This document shows positions 13,642 to 23,443 of a stretch of 64,000 nucleotides of DNA, one piece after another. Positions within the stretch are counted from its first letter, which is position 1, and every line of letters starts with the position of its first letter. The notes below the pieces were generated by a model, which worked only from the letters and a program-made list of their open reading frames with translations, did no database searches and was not told the DNA's origin. Origin of the DNA: Bacteroidota bacterium (GTDB taxonomy: Bacteria > Bacteroidota > Bacteroidia > Chitinophagales > Chitinophagaceae); assembly GCA_018267965.1 (NCBI GenBank), contig JAFDXK010000002.1:434001-498000 (forward strand), given 5' to 3'. Both the position numbers and the translations under genes were made by a program.

Positions 13642-16071
13642 ATGTCTCATGTACTGAAAATTATAATTAAAGCCGTTGCCATAATAGTTGCAATATTGCT
13701 GCTTCTCTGGCTAGCGTTAGCATTTTATATCAGTTATAATAAACAATCAGTAATTAAAAGAATAACAGCGCAGCTCAATAATCGCGTAAGTGGTATTTTG
13801 TCTGTGGGCAATGCTGATATTTCGTTTTTCAGCAATTTCCCCAATATGTCTGTAGAGCTCAGCCAGGTGATACTAAGAGATAGTTTATGGCATACCCATC
13901 ATCATGATTTACTTACTGCAGGATATGTTTACGCCGATATAGAGTTGACGTCATTGCTAAAAGGTAGTCCTGATATCAGGCAGCTCAATATTAAAGATGG
14001 TAGCATATACCTGTATACGGATAGTAACGACTATTCGAATCTAAGTGCATTAAAACGGAACAGTAACAAAAAGAAAAAAATAAAATCAGAAGTCGAAAAT
14101 CTGAATTTATACAATGTCAAATTTGTAATAGAGAACAAGCCGAAGTTCAAGTATTTTTCGTTTGATGTAGATTATGTGAACGCACATATTGATTATTTGC
14201 CGGCAAAATGGGAAATCAGTGCCGACGCAAGCATTTTCGTCAAGCAATTCTGTTTTAACACACAGCGAGGTAGCTTTTTACGAAATAAAACACTTAAAGG
14301 GAACATTCATTTAAATTATGACGAAGGTAGTAATGGTTTGACAGTGCCTGAGCAAAATATTGACATCTCAGGCAATGTGGTTCGGCTGAAGGGTGCATTT
14401 CATTTTGCCACTAAGCCGGGAACATTCGAACTGGAAATAGCAACAGATAATATTATGCTAAGAGAGGCAACAGGCATGCTCACTCAACCTATTTCTTCAA
14501 AAATTAATCTCGTGAATCTTGACAAGCCCATACAAGCGAGAGCATCTTTGGTTGGGAAACTTAAATTCAGAGACACCCCTTTAGTAAATGCATCGTGGGT
14601 GGTAAAAGACAATCGGTTACATACACCTGTTGGCGTGATAGAACAAACAAGTTTTACGGGGACATATACTAATGAGGTTGATAGAAGCAAACCACATAAC
14701 GATTCTAACAGTGCTGTGAATGTTTATAACATGAAAGGCGCGTGGAATAACATCAGTTATGTAGCAGATACCGTAGGGATTATTAATTTAATAAAGCCAA
14801 TAGTAGTAACTAAAATTCATAGTCAGTTTGCTTTGGAAAAAATCAACAAACTTACTAATGGAAACACTTTCCATTTTGATAAAGGGACGGCGTATGTTGA
14901 TTTGCATTACAGGGGAGGTATAGCTGATAATGATACTACAATACCTTATCTGAACGGGACAGTAAAAATTCAGCAAGCGGATATTACCTATACACCTAGA
15001 AGTATCAAGTTCAGTAATTGTAGCGGTGCTATGAAATTTACCGGCAGCGATTTGTCATTTGCCGATGTACATGTTTACGGTCCGAAAACGGACCTTGAAA
15101 TGTATGGTGCAATACACGATTTCATTAACCTTTTATATCGTTCGCCTGATAAAGCTTTGATAGACTGGCATGTTAAAAGCAATCATATTGAAGTGGCCGA
15201 ATTCATGTCTTTTGTTGAGCCGGCCAAATATGTGACACCTGTGATTCATGAACATAAAACGATAGGTAAGCAGTTAGCAAGGATAAATAAATTACTGGAA
15301 CAGGGAAGTGCGAAAATAGATGTGAAAATCAGTAAGCTGGATTACAGACGGTTTACAGCTTCTGCTATCAAAGCTGATATATTATTGCAGAAATCGGACG
15401 TGTTATTGAATAATATTGAACTCAATCATGCTAAAGGTAAGCTGCAACTCAAAGCTACGATTGCCCCCACTACTGTAAAAACTCCTTTCGTACTAAATGC
15501 CAATATATCTCATGTGGATGTGCAGGAGATGTTCAGCCAATTTGAGAATTTTAAGCAAGATGCCATTACCGATAGAAACCTGAGAGGTTCTTTAAATGCT
15601 ACAGCCAAAATATCAGGTGCTTTGAGTAAAGACGGGAAAATATTGCCATGGTCGTTGAATGGCGAATGTAGCTTTGCATTACTGGATGGCACACTTAAAG
15701 ACTTTGACCCTTTTCAACGTATTGGCAAAATAATATTCAGGCGCAGAGATGTGTCTAATATTACCTTCAAAAAGCTTGAAAACACGTTGACGGTGAGAGG
15801 CGATAAAATTGATATCCAACCAATGGCTATTGAGTCAAGTGTTTTAAATATTTTCTTAAAAGGAGTATATAGTTTTACAACAGGTACGGATATTGATTTG
15901 GAAGTGCCATTGCGCAACCCTAAAAAGGATGAGTTGTTGCTTGATGAAAACCTGAAAGATGCCAATAAACGTAAAGGCATCGTTTTATACCTGAAGGCAG
16001 TAGATGGCAATAACGGCAAGGTGAAAATAAAATGGAACCGTAAAAACGGCGAACGCATAGATGCCGACTAA
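13642..16071 (+). CDS. AsmA-like family protein
   Basis: 809 aa from the ATG at 13642; an alternative GTG at 13636 adds two residues. One N-terminal TM anchor (residues ~7-30) is followed by a long periplasmic part rich in beta strands. It has the AsmA N-terminal signature (LNNRVSGILSVGNADISFFSNFPNMSV, quoted in parts as ISFFSNFPNMSV) and a C-terminal AsmA_2-like region (GALSKDGKILPWSLNGECSF). AsmA/TamB-type proteins form hydrophobic bridges that move phospholipids toward the outer membrane; this one would sit in the inner membrane and span the periplasm. It converges with folB with no gap. Confidence 0.85.
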   Translation: MSHVLKIIIKAVAIIVAILLLLWLALAFYISYNKQSVIKRITAQLNNRVSGILSVGNADISFFSNFPNMSVELSQVILRDSLWHTHHHDLLTAGYVYADIELTSLLKGSPDIRQLNIKDGSIYLYTDSNDYSNLSALKRNSNKKKKIKSEVENLNLYNVKFVIENKPKFKYFSFDVDYVNAHIDYLPAKWEISADASIFVKQFCFNTQRGSFLRNKTLKGNIHLNYDEGSNGLTVPEQNIDISGNVVRLKGAFHFATKPGTFELEIATDNIMLREATGMLTQPISSKINLVNLDKPIQARASLVGKLKFRDTPLVNASWVVKDNRLHTPVGVIEQTSFTGTYTNEVDRSKPHNDSNSAVNVYNMKGAWNNISYVADTVGIINLIKPIVVTKIHSQFALEKINKLTNGNTFHFDKGTAYVDLHYRGGIADNDTTIPYLNGTVKIQQADITYTPRSIKFSNCSGAMKFTGSDLSFADVHVYGPKTDLEMYGAIHDFINLLYRSPDKALIDWHVKSNHIEVAEFMSFVEPAKYVTPVIHEHKTIGKQLARINKLLEQGSAKIDVKISKLDYRRFTASAIKADILLQKSDVLLNNIELNHAKGKLQLKATIAPTTVKTPFVLNANISHVDVQEMFSQFENFKQDAITDRNLRGSLNATAKISGALSKDGKILPWSLNGECSFALLDGTLKDFDPFQRIGKIIFRRRDVSNITFKKLENTLTVRGDKIDIQPMAIESSVLNIFLKGVYSFTTGTDIDLEVPLRNPKKDELLLDENLKDANKRKGIVLYLKAVDGNNGKVKIKWNRKNGERIDAD

Positions 16072-16410
16072 CTATTGCTCCCAGCAAACTTGAGAGTATG
16101 CAGTGTCATGTAAAGAAGCGGGTTGAAGCTTTCGTATACAAACCTTTATTTTTTCAGTTGCGGTAAATTGCTGTTGAATAGCAGCATGTATTTTCTGAAC
16201 CAGGGTTTCAAGTAATTCAACATCGGGAGTAAAAGCCTCTTTTACAATCGTATGTATTATGGCATAATCAATAAATGGCCACTCTTTCCCTTGTTCAGTT
16301 GCAGCCCATATATCAACGTCGGCTTCAAAAGTATTGGGATTGATTTTTTCTTCAGGATATAAACCAATAGGAGCAACTATTCTTATACCATGCAGTGAAA
16401 CTGTAAGCAT
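16072..16410 (-). CDS. folB: Dihydroneopterin aldolase
   Basis: 112 aa from the Met at 16410. A Met five codons earlier is possible, but homologues start close to VSLHGIRI. FolB converts dihydroneopterin to 6-hydroxymethyl-dihydropterin and glycolaldehyde in folate synthesis. Visible features are GLYPEEK (the conserved catalytic Glu region), IDYAIIHTIV, LLETLVQKIHAAI, and a Lys in VCIRKLQP matching the C-terminal catalytic Lys position. It lies 17 nt downstream of the cytochrome-lipoprotein gene on the same strand, possibly co-transcribed but without an obvious functional link. Confidence 0.88.
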   Translation of the reverse strand: MLTVSLHGIRIVAPIGLYPEEKINPNTFEADVDIWAATEQGKEWPFIDYAIIHTIVKEAFTPDVELLETLVQKIHAAIQQQFTATEKIKVCIRKLQPASLHDTAYSQVCWEQ

Positions 16411-16427
16411 ACCCAAAAATAACACAG

Positions 16428-17939
16428 TTATTTAAACCTCACATCCATAGAATAAGGTTGTACGGATACTTCGTATGTTTTACTGTTTAATTGCAGGCAG
16501 GGCGGTATACTGCTAAATACTTGGTAATAGCCATTAGGGCCATTGCCTGTTGAAGGATGGTGTGGAGCAGGGCCATTCGTATTTTGACTGGCCACATACA
16601 GTGCATCATTTTGGTCATCAACAGCCAGGCCATGAGGCTGGTTAAACATTCCGGTAACAACAGCTTTTTGTTCAAGGGTCGGAGACGTATAATCTAATAC
16701 ATATACCGAACCCTGAAAGATGCCTTGAACGTTATCAACCTGGCAACTGATATAAGCCAAATGATTTTTGGTAGACAATGCTATCTCCTGAGGCTTACTA
16801 CCAACAGCTTTTGTAAATAAAACTGCATTTGTATGTGCGTCTACCAGTTTCACTTCATTTGTTTTTTGGCAGGTCACTAAATATTTGTCGTTGCCCGGAA
16901 GCATCATGATTTCGTGAGGGTCTGGGGTGTTAGCTCCCGTAACAGGGCTTGGAGGATTACCATCGAGGCTGACATTAATTACGGAACTGCCTATTGCTGC
17001 CGGAAGTTTGTAAATAATGTTGCCGTATTGAGCAGTTATGTAAAAAGTGTCGAAGTTGGGAGAGGCGGTTAATCCATGCGGATTTTGAAATCCGTTAGCA
17101 TATTGGATTTTTGTAGACATACTAGCCGCATCAATTAGCACCACGCGGCTGTCAGTTCTCCAATCACTGATCAAAACTTTCGAACCGTCATGTGAAATTG
17201 TAAAAACATTCCATGAAGGTACTGCACCTGCAGGTGCAGCTGGTAATTTAAGTTCATTTTCAATCTTATCTGTATTGGTATTTATTTTTTGTAGCCATTC
17301 TCCATTGCTAAAGCTTACATAAGCATACGGGTCATTAGGGTTGGGTGATACTCTTACACAGTGCGGTGCTTCGGGTGTTCCTCCATCTATTTTGCCAACC
17401 TGTATCATGCGCATCACTACTTTTTTCTCTGCATCAATTACTGCTACCATATCGGTACCCTGATTGGTCAGGTATATTTTTTGTCTTGCAGATGCGTTGT
17501 CGGCAAACGGAATATTGCCGTTTCTGTCAGGAGCACCTTTGGCTATCCAGTTTTTGATAGCAGCATATTCTGTTGCTGATAAAGGTGTGCCATCTTGTGG
17601 CATTAAGTTACCGCGGTTTATATGAAGGTCGCCGTTAGTGCTGTCGGCATTTATAAAATATAAAAGTGAACTGTATTTAGGTGCGTAAGCGATAACCACT
17701 GCACCGTTCACAGCACCATCAAACAAGTGATCCCAACTGTCTAATAATAGACCGCCTGCGTTCTTATAGCTTGCAGCATTATGGCAACCTGACGTTGCAC
17801 ATTTTGTTATGAATATCTCTCCAACATCATCGGGGAAACCACCATACGTATTAATATAGGGCTTATGCTTGCAGGAATTGGCAATAATAAGCACAGTAAT
17901 ACTACACAGGGTAATAAGAGAAATACGTTTGAGCATCAT
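16428..17939 (-). CDS. Cytochrome c-like plus beta-propeller lipoprotein
   Basis: 503 aa from Met at 17939 (17936 equally possible; a further upstream start at 17981 spoils the signal). A lipoprotein signal ends with Cys23 (LIIANSC). Residues ~40-150 resemble the cytochrome c domain of Planctomycete/Bacteroidota type, but the heme-like motif is C-ATSG-CH (Cys47, Cys52, His53), a CX4CH rather than CXXCH. LMPQDGTPLS supplies a likely axial Met. Residues ~165-480 form a YncE-like beta-propeller (VAVIDAEKKVVMRMIQVG, DPHEIMMLPGNDKYLVTC). It is probably a surface or periplasmic redox or binding protein; the partner is unknown. Confidence 0.8.
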   Translation of the reverse strand: MMLKRISLITLCSITVLIIANSCKHKPYINTYGGFPDDVGEIFITKCATSGCHNAASYKNAGGLLLDSWDHLFDGAVNGAVVIAYAPKYSSLLYFINADSTNGDLHINRGNLMPQDGTPLSATEYAAIKNWIAKGAPDRNGNIPFADNASARQKIYLTNQGTDMVAVIDAEKKVVMRMIQVGKIDGGTPEAPHCVRVSPNPNDPYAYVSFSNGEWLQKINTNTDKIENELKLPAAPAGAVPSWNVFTISHDGSKVLISDWRTDSRVVLIDAASMSTKIQYANGFQNPHGLTASPNFDTFYITAQYGNIIYKLPAAIGSSVINVSLDGNPPSPVTGANTPDPHEIMMLPGNDKYLVTCQKTNEVKLVDAHTNAVLFTKAVGSKPQEIALSTKNHLAYISCQVDNVQGIFQGSVYVLDYTSPTLEQKAVVTGMFNQPHGLAVDDQNDALYVASQNTNGPAPHHPSTGNGPNGYYQVFSSIPPCLQLNSKTYEVSVQPYSMDVRFK

Positions 17940-18060
17940 AATGGCTTTATATATTAAAGTTAAAGCTAAAGACCGTAACAATCAGTTAAAAGTTGGTTAG
18001 AAAATCGTCTATTTAATGCTGAACGTCTAAATGCCTTATACTATCTTGCAAAGGCAATTC

Positions 18061-19449
18061 ATGAGGTTTTTTTTAGCGGCATATATACTAATAATCTTTA
18101 GCTGTTCTGCTGCCTATGCGCAGGGACATATAGCTTTGAAGGATAGCGTACGCATACATAACATTGAATTTGATGGCAATAAAAAAACAGACAGTACTGT
18201 TCTCCTCCGCGAATTAAGTGTAACATCGGGCTGCAAAATAGCATCACGTGATCTGCCTCAAATTACCGATGTCACCAAAAAGCGGATGATGAACCTGCCC
18301 TTGTTTTCTGAAACCATCGTTACAGCAGATACATTGAATGACAGTACCATTGATTTGCACATCAGGGTAAAAGAACAATGGTTTATTATGCCTGAGTTTA
18401 CATTGAAGTTGGCAGACCGTAACATCAATGTATGGTGGACAGAACACAACCATGACATCAGGCGTGCCAATCTCGGCCTTACATTAAAGCACCGCAATTT
18501 CAGGGGCAAGCTGGAACAATTAAGTGCTACAGTGCAGGTGGGATATACACAGAAATTAGGATTAGAATATTTTAAACCATATATAGATAAGAAACAGCAA
18601 AATGGTATCGGGGCTTCATTTTTTGTTGCACAAAATGAAGAAACCTATTTCAATACCGATCTCAATAAACTACTGTTTGTAAAAACGCAGGGCAGTTATA
18701 TCATGCGCCAGTTTGAAGCAGCAGTGTTATATGTGCACAGGCCGGGTTATGCTGTAAAACATACTATTGAAGCACGTTACCGCGACCATAAAGTGCAGGA
18801 TACTATTGTGAAGCTAAACCCCGGTTATTACGATACCGGTAGCACAAGGCTCCGATTGATGGAATTTACTTATCGTTATGAATTGAACCATGTGGATAAT
18901 TGGAATTATCCTTTACACGGGTTAAAGGTTGTTGGTTATTCCATTACACGCGTGGGTATACAAGGTGTAGGGTTTCAGCAGCAACTCATGCTGGAGGCTG
19001 GCTACTTCAAAAAGCTGCCTCATAAGTTTTTATGGTCAGAAATATTCAGGGGTAGAGTATCGGTTCCTTCTGATGTGCCTTATTATTTCAGAAATGCGCT
19101 CGGTGCCAATAGTGAGTATGTAAGGGGATATGAATATTATGTGGAAGATGGCTCACATTATGCATTGCTGAGAACAGATTTGAAATACGAGCTTTTTAAT
19201 TTCACCATGAGGTGGATACCTATTAATATCTTATCTGTCATACCTGTACGTGTTTATCCTAAGATATTTGCAGATGTGGGTGTGGGATATAACAAATTTC
19301 CGGGTAACAGCTTCCTGAATAACAGGGGCCTGATGGGCTATGGAATAGGTGTAGATGTGGTTTCGGCCTATGAGTTTAAGTTCAGGCTGGAATATGCTTT
19401 TAACCACTTGGGAGAAAATGGAGTATTTTTACACCTCAATAGCGAATAA
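18061..19449 (+). CDS. BamA/TamA-family outer membrane protein
   Basis: 462 aa from the ATG at 18061, which begins a clean signal peptide (MRFFLAAYILIIFS...AAYAQ); an ATG at 18031 adds ten residues before it. Residues ~28-105 look like a single POTRA domain (IHNIEFDGNKKTDSTVLLRE). The remainder is a 16-strand-type barrel with the surface antigen motif EYVRGYEYY and a final Phe-rich strand. With only one POTRA it is shorter than true BamA, so it is probably a paralogous outer membrane insertase or transporter. It is followed by nadK after 6 bp. Confidence 0.85.
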   Translation: MRFFLAAYILIIFSCSAAYAQGHIALKDSVRIHNIEFDGNKKTDSTVLLRELSVTSGCKIASRDLPQITDVTKKRMMNLPLFSETIVTADTLNDSTIDLHIRVKEQWFIMPEFTLKLADRNINVWWTEHNHDIRRANLGLTLKHRNFRGKLEQLSATVQVGYTQKLGLEYFKPYIDKKQQNGIGASFFVAQNEETYFNTDLNKLLFVKTQGSYIMRQFEAAVLYVHRPGYAVKHTIEARYRDHKVQDTIVKLNPGYYDTGSTRLRLMEFTYRYELNHVDNWNYPLHGLKVVGYSITRVGIQGVGFQQQLMLEAGYFKKLPHKFLWSEIFRGRVSVPSDVPYYFRNALGANSEYVRGYEYYVEDGSHYALLRTDLKYELFNFTMRWIPINILSVIPVRVYPKIFADVGVGYNKFPGNSFLNNRGLMGYGIGVDVVSAYEFKFRLEYAFNHLGENGVFLHLNSE

Positions 19450-19455
19450 GCCTAT

Positions 19456-20334
19456 ATGTTAGTAGCTATTTATAACCGCACTTTCGAAGCTGATGATGTA
19501 CTCACTATGCAGCACATCATGTCATTGTTCGAAACTCATAATATACAGCTTGTATTCTACAAAGATTTTTACGAGCGGATACAGCAGCATCTGAATCTTA
19601 AAAATCAACCCCGCCTTTTTACAGGCAGGGCAGATTTGCCTGCCAATACAGATATGCTCTTTAGCCTTGGTGGCGACGGCACCTTGCTGGATACTGTTTG
19701 CTTTGTGGGCAATAGTAATATACCGCTCATCGGTATCAATCTTGGCAGGTTGGGCTTCCTGGCGGCCATACCTGTAGAAGAAGTAGAAGATGCTATACTT
19801 TCACTGGTGCGTGGTTCTTATACCTTAGAAAAACGCAGTCTCATACATCTCGACAGCAGCATACCATTGTTTGACGGTGCGCCTTTCGCGCTGAATGAAT
19901 TTACCATTCACCGTAAAGACTCCTCATCTATGATCAAGATACATACTTACCTGAATGGTGAGTTCCTCAATACTTATTGGGCAGATGGCCTTGTGGTGGC
20001 TACGCCTACAGGCTCTACGGGATATTCTTTAAGCTGCGGTGGCCCGGTCGTGTTTCCGCAGGCCAGCAGTTTTGTGATAACACCCGTAGCACCGCACAAC
20101 CTGAACACGCGCCCCGTGGTAGTGCCCGACGACCATGTGCTGTCTTTTGAAGTGGAAGGAAGAACGGAACAATTTCTCTGCACGCTCGACTCCCGCACAG
20201 AGGTTATTACCAATGCTGTGCAGCTGGCTGTGAAGAAAGAAAACTTTACCATATCACTGGTACGCCCAGATGAACACAACTTCCTCAATACTATCAGGCA
20301 GAAACTGTATTGGGGTATTGATAAGAGAAATTAG
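19456..20334 (+). CDS. nadK: NAD kinase
   Basis: 292 aa. It phosphorylates NAD to NADP. The GGDGTLLD motif (residues 72-79), NEFTIHRKDSSSMI and TPTGSTGYSLSCGGP are the diagnostic active-site and NAD-binding blocks. It is cytosolic. It is sandwiched between a BamA-like barrel and a DUF6089 barrel on the same strand with short gaps; in Bacteroidota nadK is often found in this outer-membrane biogenesis neighbourhood. Confidence 0.95.
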   Translation: MLVAIYNRTFEADDVLTMQHIMSLFETHNIQLVFYKDFYERIQQHLNLKNQPRLFTGRADLPANTDMLFSLGGDGTLLDTVCFVGNSNIPLIGINLGRLGFLAAIPVEEVEDAILSLVRGSYTLEKRSLIHLDSSIPLFDGAPFALNEFTIHRKDSSSMIKIHTYLNGEFLNTYWADGLVVATPTGSTGYSLSCGGPVVFPQASSFVITPVAPHNLNTRPVVVPDDHVLSFEVEGRTEQFLCTLDSRTEVITNAVQLAVKKENFTISLVRPDEHNFLNTIRQKLYWGIDKRN

Positions 20335-20357
20335 TAAATCACTAAACAATAATCTGC

Positions 20358-20365
20358 TACATTTG
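20358..20365 (+). promoter_or_regulatory. Possible -7 element for the DUF6089 gene
   Basis: TACATTTG fits TAnnTTTG and lies 16 nt before the ATG at 20382. There is no clear -33 partner. Confidence 0.3.
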
Positions 20366-20381
20366 TAGTTTATCATATATC

Positions 20382-21248
20382 ATGCGCAGGCTAAAAGTTA
20401 TATTGTTCATATTATGTTGTACAGCGATACAATCGCATGCACAGACATTTTATACCGCACAAGAGGTAGGTATCAGTGCCGGCGGTTCGCAGTATTTCGG
20501 CGATTTGAACGAGAACTATGGCTTTAAGTACGTGCGCCCTGCAGGCGGCTTGTATATCCGTTTTCATACTAATCCTTATATATCTGTAAGGTTTACGGGT
20601 TTGTACACGCACGTGGGTTATGACGATAAGCTCTCCAACAATTTCTACAACAAGCAACGTAACCTCAATTTTCAAAGCGATATAGGTGAAATAAGTTTCC
20701 AGGCGGAGTTTAATTTCTGGCGCTTCTTTACAGGGGAACTAAAAAGCCGCTTTACACCTTATATCACAGGTGGTATCGGCGGGTTCTATTACAATCCTTA
20801 TACTTACTATAATGGTTCGCGTTATAGCCTGCGTCCTTTAGGCACCGAAGGTCAATACCTTGTAAACGGTGGCGGTAGTGGTAAATCATACAGCAATTTC
20901 AGTATGTGTTTTCCGGTAGGTGCAGGTGTAAAATACTGGCTGATGCCCGGTGTAAATGTGGGCTTTGAAATAGCAGACAGGCTTACACTTACCGATTATA
21001 TGGATGATGTAAGCACCAATTATGTAGACCGTAAACTATTTGATACTGACCCCGACCACACCAGTGCTGCTCTTGCTTTGCAAGACAGGTCAGGTGAAGT
21101 AAGTAATACTTATTTGGGACGTCCGGGAAAGCAGCGTGGTAACAGTGCTACAAGAGACCAGTACCTTGTTTTTGTATTCAATATCTCCTTCCAGTTCAAA
21201 ACATATAAATGTCCTTCGTACCTGAAGGATGGATATTATATGTACTAA
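20382..21248 (+). CDS. DUF6089 outer membrane beta-barrel (PorG-like)
   Basis: 288 aa with a signal peptide (ending QSHAQ) and alternating amphipathic strands (EVGISAGGSQYFGDLN, AGGLYIRFHTNPYISVRF). The DUF6089 signature (GGSQYFGDLNxxYGFKYVRPAGG, quoted in parts) is present. T9SS protein PorG belongs to this family, so this may be the PorG homologue, but paralogues are common. The usual downstream uppS-bamA genes of this neighbourhood are missing here; a convergent GNAT gene follows after 6 bp. The C-terminus KCPSYLKDGYYMY is typical of the family. Confidence 0.8.
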   Translation: MRRLKVILFILCCTAIQSHAQTFYTAQEVGISAGGSQYFGDLNENYGFKYVRPAGGLYIRFHTNPYISVRFTGLYTHVGYDDKLSNNFYNKQRNLNFQSDIGEISFQAEFNFWRFFTGELKSRFTPYITGGIGGFYYNPYTYYNGSRYSLRPLGTEGQYLVNGGGSGKSYSNFSMCFPVGAGVKYWLMPGVNVGFEIADRLTLTDYMDDVSTNYVDRKLFDTDPDHTSAALALQDRSGEVSNTYLGRPGKQRGNSATRDQYLVFVFNISFQFKTYKCPSYLKDGYYMY

Positions 21249-21254
21249 GTATTC

Positions 21255-21716
21255 CTAATTAAGTTCAATACTCACATTCACCCATTCCGGGTCGAATTTG
21301 GCATTATACTTTTTGTAGAAATTGATAGCAGGCTCATTCCAATCCAGCACTTGCCAAAGCATGCCACTGAAACCTTTCTGTTTGGCAGCTTCTATCAATC
21401 CGTTCATCAGCATTTGCCCTATTCCTTTGCCGCGCCATTCTTCAGTCACCAGTATATCTTCAAGGTACATACGCTGCCCTTTCCATGTACTGTAGCGAAC
21501 ATAGTAGAGCGCAAAGCCTACTACATAACCATCAACCTCTGCCACCAACGCCCACCAAACAGGGTTCGCACCAAAACCACTTTCTTTGAAGTGTTCCATC
21601 GTTACCGTTACTTCATCAGGAGCGCGTTCGAACACAGCCAGTTCGTGCACCAGTTCCAGCATACGTGGGCAGTCATCAATAGTCGCTTCTTTTATAGTAA
21701 TGTTATTATTGTGCAT
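21255..21716 (-). CDS. GNAT N-acetyltransferase, diamine acetyltransferase-like
   Basis: 153 aa, cytosolic. The acetyl-CoA loop is EEWRGKGIGQMLM, preceded by MYLEDILV. The C-terminal WQVLDWNEPAINFYKKY block matches SSAT-type diamine or thialysine acetyltransferases, as does the early ELVHELAVFERAPDEV. It probably acetylates a small amine or amino acid side chain, but the substrate cannot be fixed. It is divergent from porX, from which it is separated by 144 bp. Confidence 0.88.
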   Translation of the reverse strand: MHNNNITIKEATIDDCPRMLELVHELAVFERAPDEVTVTMEHFKESGFGANPVWWALVAEVDGYVVGFALYYVRYSTWKGQRMYLEDILVTEEWRGKGIGQMLMNGLIEAAKQKGFSGMLWQVLDWNEPAINFYKKYNAKFDPEWVNVSIELN

Positions 21717-21860
21717 CGGTTTGATTTTTAGGACAATACAAACGGGCTTCTGCCGTTATAAGGGCACAAAGATGGTAAACTTGCGTTAAAGAATAGGCTT
21801 TGCCGATGCGGAAACGTATTTTTATCTCAATTAGTAACCTAAACCGAACGCGCATAAAAT

Positions 21861-23423
21861 ATGAGTACAATTCAGGGCGAAATACTGTGGGTAGATGATG
21901 AAATAGATTCGTTGAAGTCGCAGATATTGTTTTTGAAGAATAAAGGATATGAGGTAACACCACTCAGCAATGGCCACGATGCTTTGGAGTTTTTAAAAGA
22001 TAAAGCTGTAGATGTAGTGTTGCTGGACGAAAGCATGCCAGGCATTACAGGCTTGGAAACACTGGCCAAGATAAAAGAGATGTTGCCTAATCAGCCTGTA
22101 GTAATGGTGACAAAGAATGAGGCAGAAAATATAATGGAAGAAGCCATAGGCGGACAAATAACTGATTATCTCATCAAGCCTGTGAATCCAAACCAGGTAT
22201 TGCTTTCATTGAAAAAGATAATGGACACTAAGCGATTGGTGAGTGAAAAAACAACTATAGCCTACCAGCAGGATTTCCGCAATTTGTTTATGGCACTGAG
22301 CTCTAATCCTAATCACGAAGAATGGAAAGAGCTATATAAGAAGTTGGTGTATTGGGAGCTTGAAATGGCACGCAGTGAAAGTGCTGAGATGATGGAAGTG
22401 TTGCAATCGCAGAAATCAGAAGCCAATACAGAGTTCTTCAAATTCATTTCTAAGAATTATGCCAAATGGATAAAAGATAAATCAGGTGATGCCCCGTTAT
22501 TATCACCCGATTTGTTTAAAAGAAAAGTGGCGCCGCATTTAGAGCAAGGTAAGCCTACATTTTTAGTAGTGATAGACAACCTTCGCTATGACCAATGGAA
22601 AGTGCTGCAACCAATAATTGGCGAAACGTTTAAAATGCAGGAAGAGGATATGTTTTACAGCATATTGCCTACTGCCACACAATATGCGCGCAATGCACTG
22701 TTTGCCGGTATGATGCCTTTAGATATTGAGGCTAAGTTCCCGTTGGAGTGGAAGAACGATGATGAAGAAGGAGGTAAAAACCTGCATGAAGAATTATTCC
22801 TGCGTTATCAGTTGAAGCAACTGAAACTGGATAACCTGAAAGCTCAATATCTCAAAATCACCAACAACGACCACGGAAAAGATTTGGAAGATAATATCCA
22901 TAATTACCTGAATAATGATTTGACGGTGATTGTTTACAATTTCGTGGATATGCTTTCTCACGCTCGTACCGAAATGGAAGTGCTGAAAGAACTGGCAGGT
23001 GATGAAGTGTCTTATCGTTCACTGACAGTTAGCTGGTTTGAACACTCACCTTTGTACCGCGCATTGAAAAAAATTGCTGATAAAAATATACAGATCATCA
23101 TTACCACCGACCATGGTACACAACAGGTAAGAACACCGAGTAAATGCGTGGGGGACAGACAAACAACAACCAACTTGCGTTATAAGCATGGTCGCAACCT
23201 GCAATACGAAGCAAAAGATGTATTGGCATTCCGCAATCCTAAAGAAGCCGGGCTGCCAACGCCTAATGTGAGTTCTACATTCATATTTGCCAAAGAGGAT
23301 GTGTTCCTATGCTATCCGAATAACTACAACCATTTCGTGAATTATTACCGCAATACATTCCAGCACGGCGGTGTGTCGTTGGAAGAAATGTTAGTACCCG
23401 TAGTAAGAATGGTGAGTAAATAA
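21861..23423 (+). CDS. porX: T9SS response regulator PorX (receiver plus PglZ)
   Basis: 520 aa. The N-terminal receiver domain (residues 1-125) has the acidic pair VDDE, phospho-acceptor Asp56 (VVLLDESMPG) and the Lys in LIKPVN. A helical linker follows, then a C-terminal PglZ/alkaline-phosphatase-like domain (from ~200) with its metal-site motifs FLVVIDNLRYDQW, TATQYARNALF and TTDHGTQQVR. PorX regulates and supports type IX secretion and in Porphyromonas works with the kinase PorY and sigma factor SigP. PorX phosphodiesterase activity on oligonucleotides has been reported for homologues. No kinase gene is adjacent; a terminator follows. Confidence 0.95.
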   Translation: MSTIQGEILWVDDEIDSLKSQILFLKNKGYEVTPLSNGHDALEFLKDKAVDVVLLDESMPGITGLETLAKIKEMLPNQPVVMVTKNEAENIMEEAIGGQITDYLIKPVNPNQVLLSLKKIMDTKRLVSEKTTIAYQQDFRNLFMALSSNPNHEEWKELYKKLVYWELEMARSESAEMMEVLQSQKSEANTEFFKFISKNYAKWIKDKSGDAPLLSPDLFKRKVAPHLEQGKPTFLVVIDNLRYDQWKVLQPIIGETFKMQEEDMFYSILPTATQYARNALFAGMMPLDIEAKFPLEWKNDDEEGGKNLHEELFLRYQLKQLKLDNLKAQYLKITNNDHGKDLEDNIHNYLNNDLTVIVYNFVDMLSHARTEMEVLKELAGDEVSYRSLTVSWFEHSPLYRALKKIADKNIQIIITTDHGTQQVRTPSKCVGDRQTTTNLRYKHGRNLQYEAKDVLAFRNPKEAGLPTPNVSSTFIFAKEDVFLCYPNNYNHFVNYYRNTFQHGGVSLEEMLVPVVRMVSK

Positions 23424-23443
23424 TTTGATAATACATTTATCTG

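Noticed and set aside
18891-18899. DnaA-box 9-mer TGTGGATAA inside the BamA-like gene
   Set aside because: Single copy in coding sequence; one such match is expected by chance in a window of this size.
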